6,927 bases of DNA from Erysipelothrix sp. GTDB taxonomy: Bacteria > Bacillota_I > Bacilli_A > Erysipelotrichales > Erysipelotrichaceae. The position numbers were made by a program, and so were the translations under genes. Positions 1 through 5,810 of this stretch are shown here, one piece after another. The notes beneath the pieces were generated by a model. The model was not told the origin of the DNA. It worked only from the letters and a program-made list of their open reading frames with translations, and did not search any database. Each line of letters starts with the position of its first letter. The first letter of the stretch is position 1. The DNA is taken from contig JAAZEC010000069.1 in assembly GCA_012512495.1 (NCBI GenBank), positions 1 through 6,927 on the forward strand, given 5' to 3'.

Positions 1-821
1 ATAATGCTATGGACATCCTCAAAGGTGGCGTTTTCGAGATTGACGATAAAATTGCTGTGCATCTCTGAGACCTGTGCCCCGCCCACCTGATAGCCCCTAA
101 GTCCAAGGGCATCGACATATTGCCAACTGGGTTTGTCCAGGTTTCTAAAACAGGAGCCGAAGGTATATTGGGTTAAGGGCTGCGTTGCTAATCTTCTTTC
201 TCTTCTTTCCATCATCATGGTTTCGATGGCTTCTGAATCGCTTAGAGTAAGCGATAGTCGGGCGGCTATAATGATCCAATCGGGATGTTCTTGGAAGATA
301 GAATGTCGGTAGCCAAATTGGCAATCACTAACGCTGAGCCATTCAAGGGTGTCGCCTTTCATGACTAGCACCTCTTCGACGACTTCGCTGATGCTGGAGT
401 TATAGGCCCCGGCATTCATGTAGAGAGCGCCGCCGACAGTTCCGGGGATTCCACCGGCCCATTCGAGCCCGGAGTACCCTTCTTTCATGGCATAGTAGGC
501 CAGTGATGGCAGTGAATAGCCTGCTTCGACAACAATACGGTTCTCGTGGCGATAGAGGTTATTGAGGGTGCGTGTAAGTTTAATAATGAGTCCGTGGTAG
601 GAAGCGTCACTGGCGAGAATGTTCGAACCATTACCAAATACAAAGTAGTCTATCTTTTCTTGTTGGCAGAACTGAATCACTTCAAATAGCGCGATCCCGT
701 TCTTGGGATAGAGGACCCCGTCCACGATGCCACCGACCTTGATAGTGGTTAGGGTGCTGATGGGGACTTGAAGATTGAGCTTGCCATATTGGTTCAGCTG
801 AAGTATTTGATCATCTCTCAT
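1..821 (-). CDS. murB: UDP-N-acetylenolpyruvoylglucosamine reductase MurB (partial, C-terminus cut by window edge)
   Basis: MurB is a cytoplasmic FAD enzyme that uses NADPH to reduce UDP-GlcNAc-enolpyruvate to UDP-MurNAc, the second committed step of peptidoglycan precursor synthesis. The open frame has 273 codons and runs off the left edge; about 25-30 C-terminal residues, including the conserved catalytic Glu, should lie outside. Visible landmarks: the N-terminal STLTTIKVGG segment (residues 22-31), the FAD-binding GNGSN (63-67), WAGGIPGTVGGALYMNAGAY (121-140), the active-site Arg in FGYRHSIF (R172), the proton-donor Ser in FGSCFRN (S223), and GGAQVSEMHSNFIVN (247-261). The ATG at 821-819 overlaps the murG stop as ATGA and has GGAGGAA just upstream inside murG, so the start is secure and translation is probably coupled. 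It looks like the shorter type II MurB. The usual P after GSxFxN is replaced by LDKP, a modest variation. Confidence 0.95.
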   Translation of the reverse strand, partial: MRDDQILQLNQYGKLNLQVPISTLTTIKVGGIVDGVLYPKNGIALFEVIQFCQQEKIDYFVFGNGSNILASDASYHGLIIKLTRTLNNLYRHENRIVVEAGYSLPSLAYYAMKEGYSGLEWAGGIPGTVGGALYMNAGAYNSSISEVVEEVLVMKGDTLEWLSVSDCQFGYRHSIFQEHPDWIIIAARLSLTLSDSEAIETMMMERRERRLATQPLTQYTFGSCFRNLDKPSWQYVDALGLRGYQVGGAQVSEMHSNFIVNLENATFEDVHSI

Positions 822-1882
822 AATAGTTCCTCCACGAGATCGGCTATTCTATCATTGGCATCCGTGTTGGCTAGTACTGCTGTGTTTTGCTTTAATGAGG
901 CTAGTAGCTCTGGATTGTGTAGCGTGGCCTTGATGATTTGGGACAAGCTTTCGATGCTTAGATCTTTCTCTTCCAGCATAAGGGCTGCCCCTTGGTCGAC
1001 GCATGCTTTCGCATTGAAGTACTGGTGGTTGTTGGCCACATAGGGACTTGGGACTAGGATTGAGGGAACACCAAAGGCCATGATTTCAGCAATGGAGGTC
1101 GCTCCTGCCCTGGAGACCACGAGTGAACAATGAGGTAACAGTGAGACCTGATCAATGTGTTGGAAGACGGCGACTTCTTTCTTAAGTAGATTCTCGTAAA
1201 TATGATAGTTTCTAGTGCCACTGGAGATGATGATGTTGAGCCCACTGATGTCTACCTCATTAATCATCTGGGCGATGAGGGTGCTGACTGTCTCGGAGCC
1301 TAGGGAGCCCATGACAAAGTAGACGATTGGTTTATCGTTGGATAAACCGTACTCTTTGAGAATGTTCTCGTTAAGCTGTTGGTCTTTGACCATGGAAGCG
1401 CGAGGATTGCCTAGTAAGACAGTTTTAGGGTTACTGAAGTACTGCCTGGCATGCTCGTAACAGATAATGATGGAGGCAGCGTGTTTTTCGATGGCCTTGT
1501 TAGCCTTTCCGGCGAAGGCATTCTGTTCATGTAGAATGAAGGGAATACCTAGTTGCCTGCTGGCTTCACAGACGGGAAAAGTGACGTAGCCACCAAAGGA
1601 TACGACCATGTCTACTTTTTCTTTCTTGAGTATTTGCTTGGCTTCTTTGATGGCGCCAAATTGAGAGTAGAGTGCTTTGATTTTTTTGAAGACTGAACCG
1701 CTTAAACCTTTGTTGCTTAAGCCGTAGAAAGGATAGGAAGCGGCTTTGACAAGGGTGGCTTCCATCTGGTCGCGATGGCCGATATAAATGATGTCGTGCT
1801 GACGATCAGATAGTTCAGAGGCTAGCGCTAATGCTGGAAAGATATGACCGCCTGTGCCACCGGCTGTGATACAAATTTTCAT
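818..1882 (-). CDS. murG: MurG, UDP-GlcNAc:lipid I N-acetylglucosaminyltransferase
   Basis: MurG is a peripheral membrane GT-B glycosyltransferase of the cytoplasmic face. It transfers GlcNAc from UDP-GlcNAc to lipid I to make lipid II, the last intracellular peptidoglycan step. The 354-residue length is normal. The N-terminal Rossmann domain has the glycine loop AGGTGGHIFPALALASEL (7-24, catalytic-region H13), SFGGYVTFP (95-103) and HEQN (118-121). The linker region has GNPR (158-161). The C-terminal domain has the glycine-rich loop GSLGSE (192-197) and the UDP-GlcNAc signature SRAGATSIAE (257-266), followed by NNHQ (284-287). The ATG at 1882-1880 follows AGGAGG with a 6-base gap. It starts 26 bases after ruvB and its TGA overlaps the murB ATG by 4 bases. 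A TGGTATAAT box lies in the gap before it. Identity is certain from the motifs; operon membership is inferred from spacing. Confidence 0.98.
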   Translation of the reverse strand: MKICITAGGTGGHIFPALALASELSDRQHDIIYIGHRDQMEATLVKAASYPFYGLSNKGLSGSVFKKIKALYSQFGAIKEAKQILKKEKVDMVVSFGGYVTFPVCEASRQLGIPFILHEQNAFAGKANKAIEKHAASIIICYEHARQYFSNPKTVLLGNPRASMVKDQQLNENILKEYGLSNDKPIVYFVMGSLGSETVSTLIAQMINEVDISGLNIIISSGTRNYHIYENLLKKEVAVFQHIDQVSLLPHCSLVVSRAGATSIAEIMAFGVPSILVPSPYVANNHQYFNAKACVDQGAALMLEEKDLSIESLSQIIKATLHNPELLASLKQNTAVLANTDANDRIADLVEELL

Positions 1883-1899
1883 GTGATTCCTCCTAGACC

Positions 1900-1908
1900 A
1901 TTATACCA
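1900..1908 (-). promoter_or_regulatory. Possible extended -10 promoter box (TGGTATAAT) before murG
   Basis: The 26-base gap between ruvB and murG contains TGG followed by a perfect TATAAT (1905-1900 on the minus strand), the form of an extended -10 element. I see no good -35 hexamer, which lies inside ruvB in any case. Transcription from this box would begin near 1893, leaving an 11-base leader that starts within the AGGAGG of murG. It could be a real internal promoter for murG-murB or a chance match. Confidence 0.3.
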
Positions 1909-2925
1909 CTATTCCTTGCCAAACAAATCCTGCATGAGTGGTATTTTCAAGTGGTCATAGGCCTTCTGTGTTGCGATCCGCCCTCTTTGGGTTCGGTTAA
2001 TAAAGCCAATGGACAACAGAAATGGTTCATAGACATCTTCTAAGGTAGTGGTCTCTTCGGAGATGGAGGATGCAAGAGCATCCAGTCCGACGGGTCCGCC
2101 ATCGAAGCGTTCTATGATGCCCCTGAGGTAGCGAATATCGACATCGTCGAGGCCTAGTTCATCGACCTTGAGCTGTGTTAAGGCCTGCTTGGTAATGTCG
2201 ATATCGATGACATTATCGTTGAGTACCTGGGCGAAATCCCGGACTCTTCTGAGGAGCCGGTTGGCGATCCGTGGGGTTCCACGGGAGCGTTTTCCGATTT
2301 CTATCACGGCGTCTTCTTTGGTGTTGGTTCTTAGTACTCGTGATGATCTTTTGACAATTGTCTCCAGTTGTTCGTGAGTGTAGTATTCCAGCTTGGAGAT
2401 GATGCCGAAGCGATCCCTTAGGGGTGCGCTTAAGTCTCCGGCGCGTGTGGTGGCTCCGACGAGTGTAAAGGGTGGTAAATCAATTCGCAGGGCTCGCGAT
2501 GAATTATCGTTGCCGACGACGATGTCGATGGCGAAGTCTTCCATGGCTAGATAGAGTACTTCTTCGACGACTTTAGAGAGCCGATGGATCTCGTCGATGA
2601 AGAGGATGTCTCCTGGTTCTAGCGTGCTTAAAATCGCGGCCAGGTCGCCACTTCTTTCGATGGAGGGACCGGTGGTGACGCGTATGTTGGTGGACATTTC
2701 GTTGGCTAAAATATAGGCTAGTGTTGTTTTTCCTAAACCTGGTGGCCCGTATAGAAGAACATGGTCGAGTGTCTCGTGACGTGCTCTTGCGGCTTCGATG
2801 AAGATGCTTAAGTTCTTCTTGAGATCGTCTTGACCGATATAGTCTTTCATTCTATTGGGACGAAGGGTTAGTTCTTCTTCAATTTCATTGGGATCGATTT
2901 CACTGCTGAGAATTCTATCAGTCAT
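1909..2925 (-). CDS. ruvB: RuvB, Holliday junction branch migration ATPase
   Basis: RuvB is the AAA+ hexameric motor that, loaded by RuvA, pumps DNA through Holliday junctions during recombinational repair and fork rescue. At 338 residues it is full length. In order: N-terminal RPNRMKDYIGQ (22-32), Walker A GPPGLGKT (60-67), Walker B FIDEIH (109-114), sensor 1 GATTRAG (157-163), the arginine-finger segment LRDRFG (169-174, R170), sensor 2 region RGTPRIANRLLRR (215-227), and a C-terminal winged-helix DNA-binding domain with GGPVGLDALA (277-286) and GFINRTQRGR (307-316). All key residues are present. The ATG at 2925 follows the ruvA TAA directly, with no spacer. Its Shine-Dalgarno AAGGGAGG (2940-2933) is inside the last ruvA codons, so the two should be made in a coupled way. 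Confidence 0.98.
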   Translation of the reverse strand: MTDRILSSEIDPNEIEEELTLRPNRMKDYIGQDDLKKNLSIFIEAARARHETLDHVLLYGPPGLGKTTLAYILANEMSTNIRVTTGPSIERSGDLAAILSTLEPGDILFIDEIHRLSKVVEEVLYLAMEDFAIDIVVGNDNSSRALRIDLPPFTLVGATTRAGDLSAPLRDRFGIISKLEYYTHEQLETIVKRSSRVLRTNTKEDAVIEIGKRSRGTPRIANRLLRRVRDFAQVLNDNVIDIDITKQALTQLKVDELGLDDVDIRYLRGIIERFDGGPVGLDALASSISEETTTLEDVYEPFLLSIGFINRTQRGRIATQKAYDHLKIPLMQDLFGKE

Positions 2926-3510
2926 TTAATGGCCTCCCTTTTGTTTCATGATGAGCTGAAGTCCTAGGCGAACCAGCTGTTCTGCGCTCTGACCTGAGGC
3001 TTTAGCAGCAAGCTGTTTCTCAATGGTGTTGATTTCACTTTGCTTGTAGCCAAGATTCTTCAGTCCTGAGAGTGCTTCTTGTAAAGCTTCGCTGTAGCGC
3101 TCCTTTGTAGTAGTCGATAAGACGAGTTTTCCCTTTAAATCGAGGACGATCTGGGAGGCTGTTTTAGCCCCGATTCCGGGTAGGCTCTTGAGGTAGTTAA
3201 CTTCTTCGGCTTCGATGGCCGAGACAATTCGTTCGCTATCACTTTGTAGAAACATGTTGAGTGCTATTTTCGGTCCGACGCCTTTGACGCTGATGAGCCG
3301 TCTGAAGAGATCGAGGTCGTCTAAACTTAAAAAACCAAAAAGTGATATCTCGTCTTCTCGAACGTTGAGAAAAGTGTGAATCACGACTTGGTCGTTAATT
3401 GCTAGTTTGTGCTGTTGGCTGAAATGAATCCGGTAACCGATATTGTTTGTTTCTAAGGTAATCATTGTGGACTCGATACTTACGACACGTCCTTTTAGAT
3501 ATGCTATCAT
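2926..3510 (-). CDS. ruvA: RuvA, Holliday junction DNA-binding subunit
   Basis: RuvA tetramers bind the four-way junction in an open square form and recruit RuvB rings on opposite arms. The 194-residue length is standard. Domain I is an OB-fold (about 1-62) starting MIAYLKGRV. It carries the acidic-pin segment REDEISLFGF (51-60) with E52 and D53, the pair that in the family guides strand separation. Domain II has two helix-hairpin-helix motifs: SVKGVGPKIALNMF (74-87) and LPGIGAKTASQIVLDLKGKL (110-129). Domain III (about 145-194) is the mobile RuvB-contacting helix bundle, beginning EALSGLKNLGYKQSE. The start ATG is preceded by GGTGAG, a weaker Shine-Dalgarno than its neighbours have. It lies 31 bases after the obg stop and abuts ruvB. 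No ruvC is visible here, which is normal for Firmicutes. Confidence 0.97.
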   Translation of the reverse strand: MIAYLKGRVVSIESTMITLETNNIGYRIHFSQQHKLAINDQVVIHTFLNVREDEISLFGFLSLDDLDLFRRLISVKGVGPKIALNMFLQSDSERIVSAIEAEEVNYLKSLPGIGAKTASQIVLDLKGKLVLSTTTKERYSEALQEALSGLKNLGYKQSEINTIEKQLAAKASGQSAEQLVRLGLQLIMKQKGGH

Positions 3511-3525
3511 GCTCTCACCACGATG

Positions 3526-3534
3526 ATTATATCA
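3526..3534 (-). promoter_or_regulatory. Possible extended -10 promoter box (TGATATAAT) before ruvA
   Basis: The 31-base gap between obg and ruvA contains TGA followed by TATAAT (3531-3526 on the minus strand), inside a small dyad (ATGAT-TAT-ATCAT). A TTGACT hexamer at 3549-3544 resembles a -35 box but is only 12 bases upstream, too close for a normal sigma-70 promoter. Initiation would fall near 3519, leaving about 9 bases of leader beginning in the GGTGAG of ruvA. The layout mirrors the box before murG. Confidence 0.28.
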
Positions 3535-3541
3535 TGAATCA

Positions 3542-4825
3542 CTAGTCAATGAAGGTAAACTGGATATTTTGATAGATTACGGTGTCCCCGTTTTGAACTC
3601 CGGCATTACGCATGAACTCATCGACCCCGAATTTCTTCAGAGTATGAGCGAAGCGCATGGCTGAGTGTTCGTCGGTGAATTCAATCTGTTTGAAGCGACG
3701 ATCGATACGGCTGGAGCGGAAATGCCATAGCCCTTCTTCCAACTTCTCGATGCTGAAATCATTTTCTGGCTCTTCTTCAAAGCCGAAGACGACTTCTTCA
3801 CTGATCGGTGCTTTAATAGCTGCGTCAAACTCGCGTTGTTCTTCGAGTAGATCAGCGGCACGGTAGATGACCGGCTTTAGACCCTGGTTGATTAGTGTGG
3901 TTGTTTCGAAGACTTCGACGTCTGGATAGGCTTCTTTGAATCGTTTGAGATTCTCTGTAGCGTTGTCTCCGTCCATCTTGTTGGCTGCGACGATCATAGG
4001 TCTTTTCATGAGGTCAGGATTGTATTCAGTGAGCTCATTGTTGATGATTTCGTAATCGCTGAGGGGATCACGGTGATCTTCACCGCCCATGTCGATGACA
4101 TGAATGAGTACCTTACAACGTTCGACGTGCTGAAGGAATTGAATGCCTAGGCCTTTGCCTTCGGAGGCGAATTCAATGAGTCCTGGTAGGTCGGCCATGA
4201 CAAAACTACGGCCATCTCCGACTTCGACCATCCCTAGATTAGGGGTGAGTGTCGTGAAGTGATAGTCGGCTATTTCTGGTTTGGCTTTGGAGACGACGCT
4301 TAGGAGCGTACTCTTTCCGACGGATGGGAATCCTACGAGTCCGACATCGGCGAGGACTCTGAGTTCGACTGTGATGGAGAGTTCTTCACCACTTTCACCG
4401 AATTCGGCATAGTCTGGAGCGTTGTTTCTTGAGGTGGTGAAGCGATAGTTGCCTCGCCCGCCTTTTCCGCCGTGGGCGACAATGACGCGTTGGCCAATTT
4501 CGACTAAATCACCGATGACTTCGCCGTTTTCACTGTTTTTAATGAGGGTGCCTAGAGGGACTTGGACGATGTAGTCTTCGCCATCGGCCCCGTGCATTTT
4601 CTTGGTACGGCCGTTGAAGCCGTTTTGGGCATTCAGGTGATGTTGGTAGCGAAGATCTAATAGTGTTGACTTGTTGGTGTCAACTTCGAAGATAACGGAA
4701 CCTCCTTGACCACCATCTCCGCCGGAGGGTCCTCCTAAGGGGACGTATTTTTCACGACGAAAAGCGACAATACCATTGCCGCCATTACCTGCTTTAGCTT
4801 GGAGTGTTATCTTATCTACGAACAT
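3542..4825 (-). CDS. obg: Obg GTPase (ObgE/CgtA), 50S ribosome assembly and stress GTPase
   Basis: Obg is an essential low-affinity GTPase that binds pre-50S particles and links ribosome maturation with ppGpp and cell-cycle signals. The protein has 427 residues and all three family domains: the glycine-rich Obg fold (about 1-158, with GNGGNGIVAFRREKYVPLGG), the G domain (about 159-330), and the C-terminal OCT domain (about 355-427). G motifs: P-loop GFPSVGKS (165-172), switch I TTLTPN (191-196), DLPG (212-215) and NKMD (282-285). The G5 position, normally an SA-type motif, reads ETTTLINQGL (307-316), so S-A is replaced by T-T. The ATG at 4825 follows AAAGGA with a 7-base gap. A terminator-like hairpin separates it from rpmA, so it may be expressed by read-through or be attenuated. 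No spo0B precedes it, unlike in Bacillus. Confidence 0.97.
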   Translation of the reverse strand: MFVDKITLQAKAGNGGNGIVAFRREKYVPLGGPSGGDGGQGGSVIFEVDTNKSTLLDLRYQHHLNAQNGFNGRTKKMHGADGEDYIVQVPLGTLIKNSENGEVIGDLVEIGQRVIVAHGGKGGRGNYRFTTSRNNAPDYAEFGESGEELSITVELRVLADVGLVGFPSVGKSTLLSVVSKAKPEIADYHFTTLTPNLGMVEVGDGRSFVMADLPGLIEFASEGKGLGIQFLQHVERCKVLIHVIDMGGEDHRDPLSDYEIINNELTEYNPDLMKRPMIVAANKMDGDNATENLKRFKEAYPDVEVFETTTLINQGLKPVIYRAADLLEEQREFDAAIKAPISEEVVFGFEEEPENDFSIEKLEEGLWHFRSSRIDRRFKQIEFTDEHSAMRFAHTLKKFGVDEFMRNAGVQNGDTVIYQNIQFTFID

Positions 4826-4841
4826 CGAATCATCCTTTCAC

Positions 4842-4884
4842 AAAAAATGCTTCCAATGGAACCTGAGTTCTCTTCGGAAGCACT
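4842..4884 (-). terminator. Rho-independent terminator or attenuator between rpmA and obg
   Basis: On the minus strand, TGCTTCC (4882-4876) pairs with GGAAGCA (4854-4848), extendable by one G-U and one A-U pair at the base. It is followed at once by six T residues (4847-4842). The 21-base loop contains a second small stem, GAAC-TCAG-GTTC (4870-4859). It begins 5 bases after the rpmA stop and ends 3 bases before the Shine-Dalgarno of obg. The form is that of an intrinsic terminator for rplU-prp-rpmA. Since no promoter is evident between it and obg, partial read-through (attenuation) is likely. Confidence 0.55.
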
Positions 4885-4887
4885 AGA

Positions 4888-5169
4888 CTATGCTGGGTAT
4901 ACTGAAACTTTCTTACGATCTCTTCCAAGGCGTTCAAAACGAACAACTCCTTCGACTTTAGCGAACAAAGTATCGTCACTACCTTTACCAACGTTTTCCC
5001 CTGGATGTATCTTAGTTCCACGTTGACGATAGAGGATAGAACCTGCGCTTACGGTTTGACCGTCTGCACGTTTAGCGCCAAGTCTTTTAGAATGGGAATC
5101 ACGACCGTTCTTAGTTGAACCGGTTCCCTTCTTTGACGCAAACAATTGAATATTTAAAGTGAATTTCAT
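4888..5169 (-). CDS. rpmA: 50S ribosomal protein L27 precursor with Prp-cleaved N-terminal extension
   Basis: L27 sits at the base of the central protuberance of the 50S subunit, and its N-terminal tail reaches the peptidyl-transferase centre. The 93-residue precursor starts MKFTLNIQLFA, then SKKGTGSTKNGRDS. LNIQLFA matches the Firmicutes extension that Prp removes (known from Staphylococcus aureus). Cleavage after A11 would leave an 82-residue mature protein starting SKKG. The core motifs RLGAKRADGQ, GSILYRQRGTKIHPGENVG and DDTLFAKVEGVVRFER are all present. A GTG three codons upstream (5178-5176) is in frame but overlaps the AGGAGG ribosome-binding site (5183-5178). The ATG at 5169-5167, 8 bases after AGGAGG, is the right start. 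The gene begins 12 bases after the prp stop. Confidence 0.97.
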   Translation of the reverse strand: MKFTLNIQLFASKKGTGSTKNGRDSHSKRLGAKRADGQTVSAGSILYRQRGTKIHPGENVGKGSDDTLFAKVEGVVRFERLGRDRKKVSVYPA

Positions 5170-5177
5170 TTCTTTCA

Positions 5178-5183
5178 CCTCCT
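5178..5183 (-). promoter_or_regulatory. Ribosome-binding site of rpmA (decides the start codon)
   Basis: AGGAGG sits 8 bases before the ATG at 5169 and shares bases with the prp stop codon (TAGGAGG). An in-frame GTG overlaps its last G and so cannot be the start served by this site. Confidence 0.85.
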
Positions 5184-5499
5184 AGTTTGTTTGAATTGAT
5201 ATAAACTCAGGATTGATTTCCTGGATTGTTTTTAATTGAATCAGCATCACTTCAATAATGAGTGATCCCTTTTCATTTGTTCTTTGAGTCTTAATTTCGA
5301 TTACTGGCTCTTCTGTATCGATGAGTGTTAGCTCATAATCATCTTGTGCTAGTAAATCGAGAGCGTTGAGTGTGCCTGTTCCAATAGCTGAGACAGCGGC
5401 ACAGACCAAATCTTGACCAGGATCAGCGCTTAAGGCATGACCAGTAATCTTGACGCTCATAATTTGATCGTTCTTTGAAGCAACACTTACCTTAATCAT
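5182..5499 (-). CDS. prp: Prp (YsxB), cysteine protease that processes ribosomal protein L27
   Basis: Prp is the small cysteine protease that removes the N-terminal extension of L27 in Firmicutes and some relatives. The protein has 105 residues. The catalytic pair is visible as His in TGHA (H21) and Cys in LVCAAVSAIGTGTLNAL (C33), a spacing of 12 residues, the same as H22/C34 of the S. aureus enzyme. The remainder (ALDLLAQDDYELTL and the IKTQRTNEKGSLIIEVML strand) matches the family fold. The ATG at 5499-5497 shares one base with the rplU TAA (TAATG), and no Shine-Dalgarno precedes it. Translation probably depends on ribosomes finishing rplU. The gene lies between L21 and its own substrate L27, the conserved arrangement. 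Confidence 0.95.
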   Translation of the reverse strand: MIKVSVASKNDQIMSVKITGHALSADPGQDLVCAAVSAIGTGTLNALDLLAQDDYELTLIDTEEPVIEIKTQRTNEKGSLIIEVMLIQLKTIQEINPEFISIQTN

Positions 5500-5810
5500 T
5501 AGATGTTAATAGTTTCGATGACTAGTTTAGTGTAAGGTTGTCTATGGCCTTGACGGCGATGGGAAGAACCGTTTTTTGATTTCCATTTATGGATTTGGAT
5601 CTTACGGTCTTTGCCTTGTTTTTCTACCTTAGCATTGACTGTTGCTCCTTCGACATAGGGAGTTCCGACTTGGATCTTATCCCCGCCGACGACTAATACC
5701 TTGTCAAAAACGATTTCGTCTCCTTCGGCACCTTCTAGCTTTTCAACGAAAATTGATTCGCCTACTTTGACTACTAGTTGTTTACCACCGGTTTCAATTA
5801 CTGCGTACAT
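5499..5810 (-). CDS. rplU: 50S ribosomal protein L21
   Basis: L21 is a primary 23S rRNA-binding protein of the 50S subunit. The 103-residue product begins MYAVIETGGKQLVVKVGE, the family N-terminal signature. It continues with KLEGAEGDEIVFDKVLVVGG and ends with the RNA-binding GHRQPYTKLVIETI. The basic stretch before it, KWKSKNGSSHRRQ (75-87), differs somewhat from the common KYKxKKNxRKKQ form, with an inserted-looking GSS, but this is within family variation. The ATG at 5810-5808 has AAGGAGG (5823-5817) at a 6-base gap. Longer in-frame starts upstream would contain that ribosome-binding site and lie in the structured leader. Its TAA overlaps the prp ATG by one base. Confidence 0.98.
   Translation of the reverse strand: MYAVIETGGKQLVVKVGESIFVEKLEGAEGDEIVFDKVLVVGGDKIQVGTPYVEGATVNAKVEKQGKDRKIQIHKWKSKNGSSHRRQGHRQPYTKLVIETINI

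Noticed and set aside
818..821. Possible use of TGA as tryptophan (Mollicutes code)
   Set aside because: murG ends in TGA exactly at the murB start in an ATGA overlap, and tryptophans here are TGG. One TGA stop is limited evidence, but the overlap is persuasive.
768..1043. Plus-strand open frame of 91 codons opposite murB/murG
   Set aside because: Serine-rich, low-complexity product with no family resemblance, lying fully antisense to well-supported genes.
3544..3549. TTGACT as a -35 box for ruvA
   Set aside because: Only 12 bases separate it from TATAAT, too short for a standard promoter, and it overlaps the end of obg.
4799..5026. Plus-strand open frame across the rpmA-obg junction
   Set aside because: Antisense to conserved coding sequence with no ribosome-binding site or recognisable protein.
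5170..5178. Longer rpmA start (GTG, adding MKE)
   Set aside because: The GTG overlaps the AGGAGG ribosome-binding site; the ATG at 5169 is correctly spaced and gives the conserved L27 precursor N-terminus.
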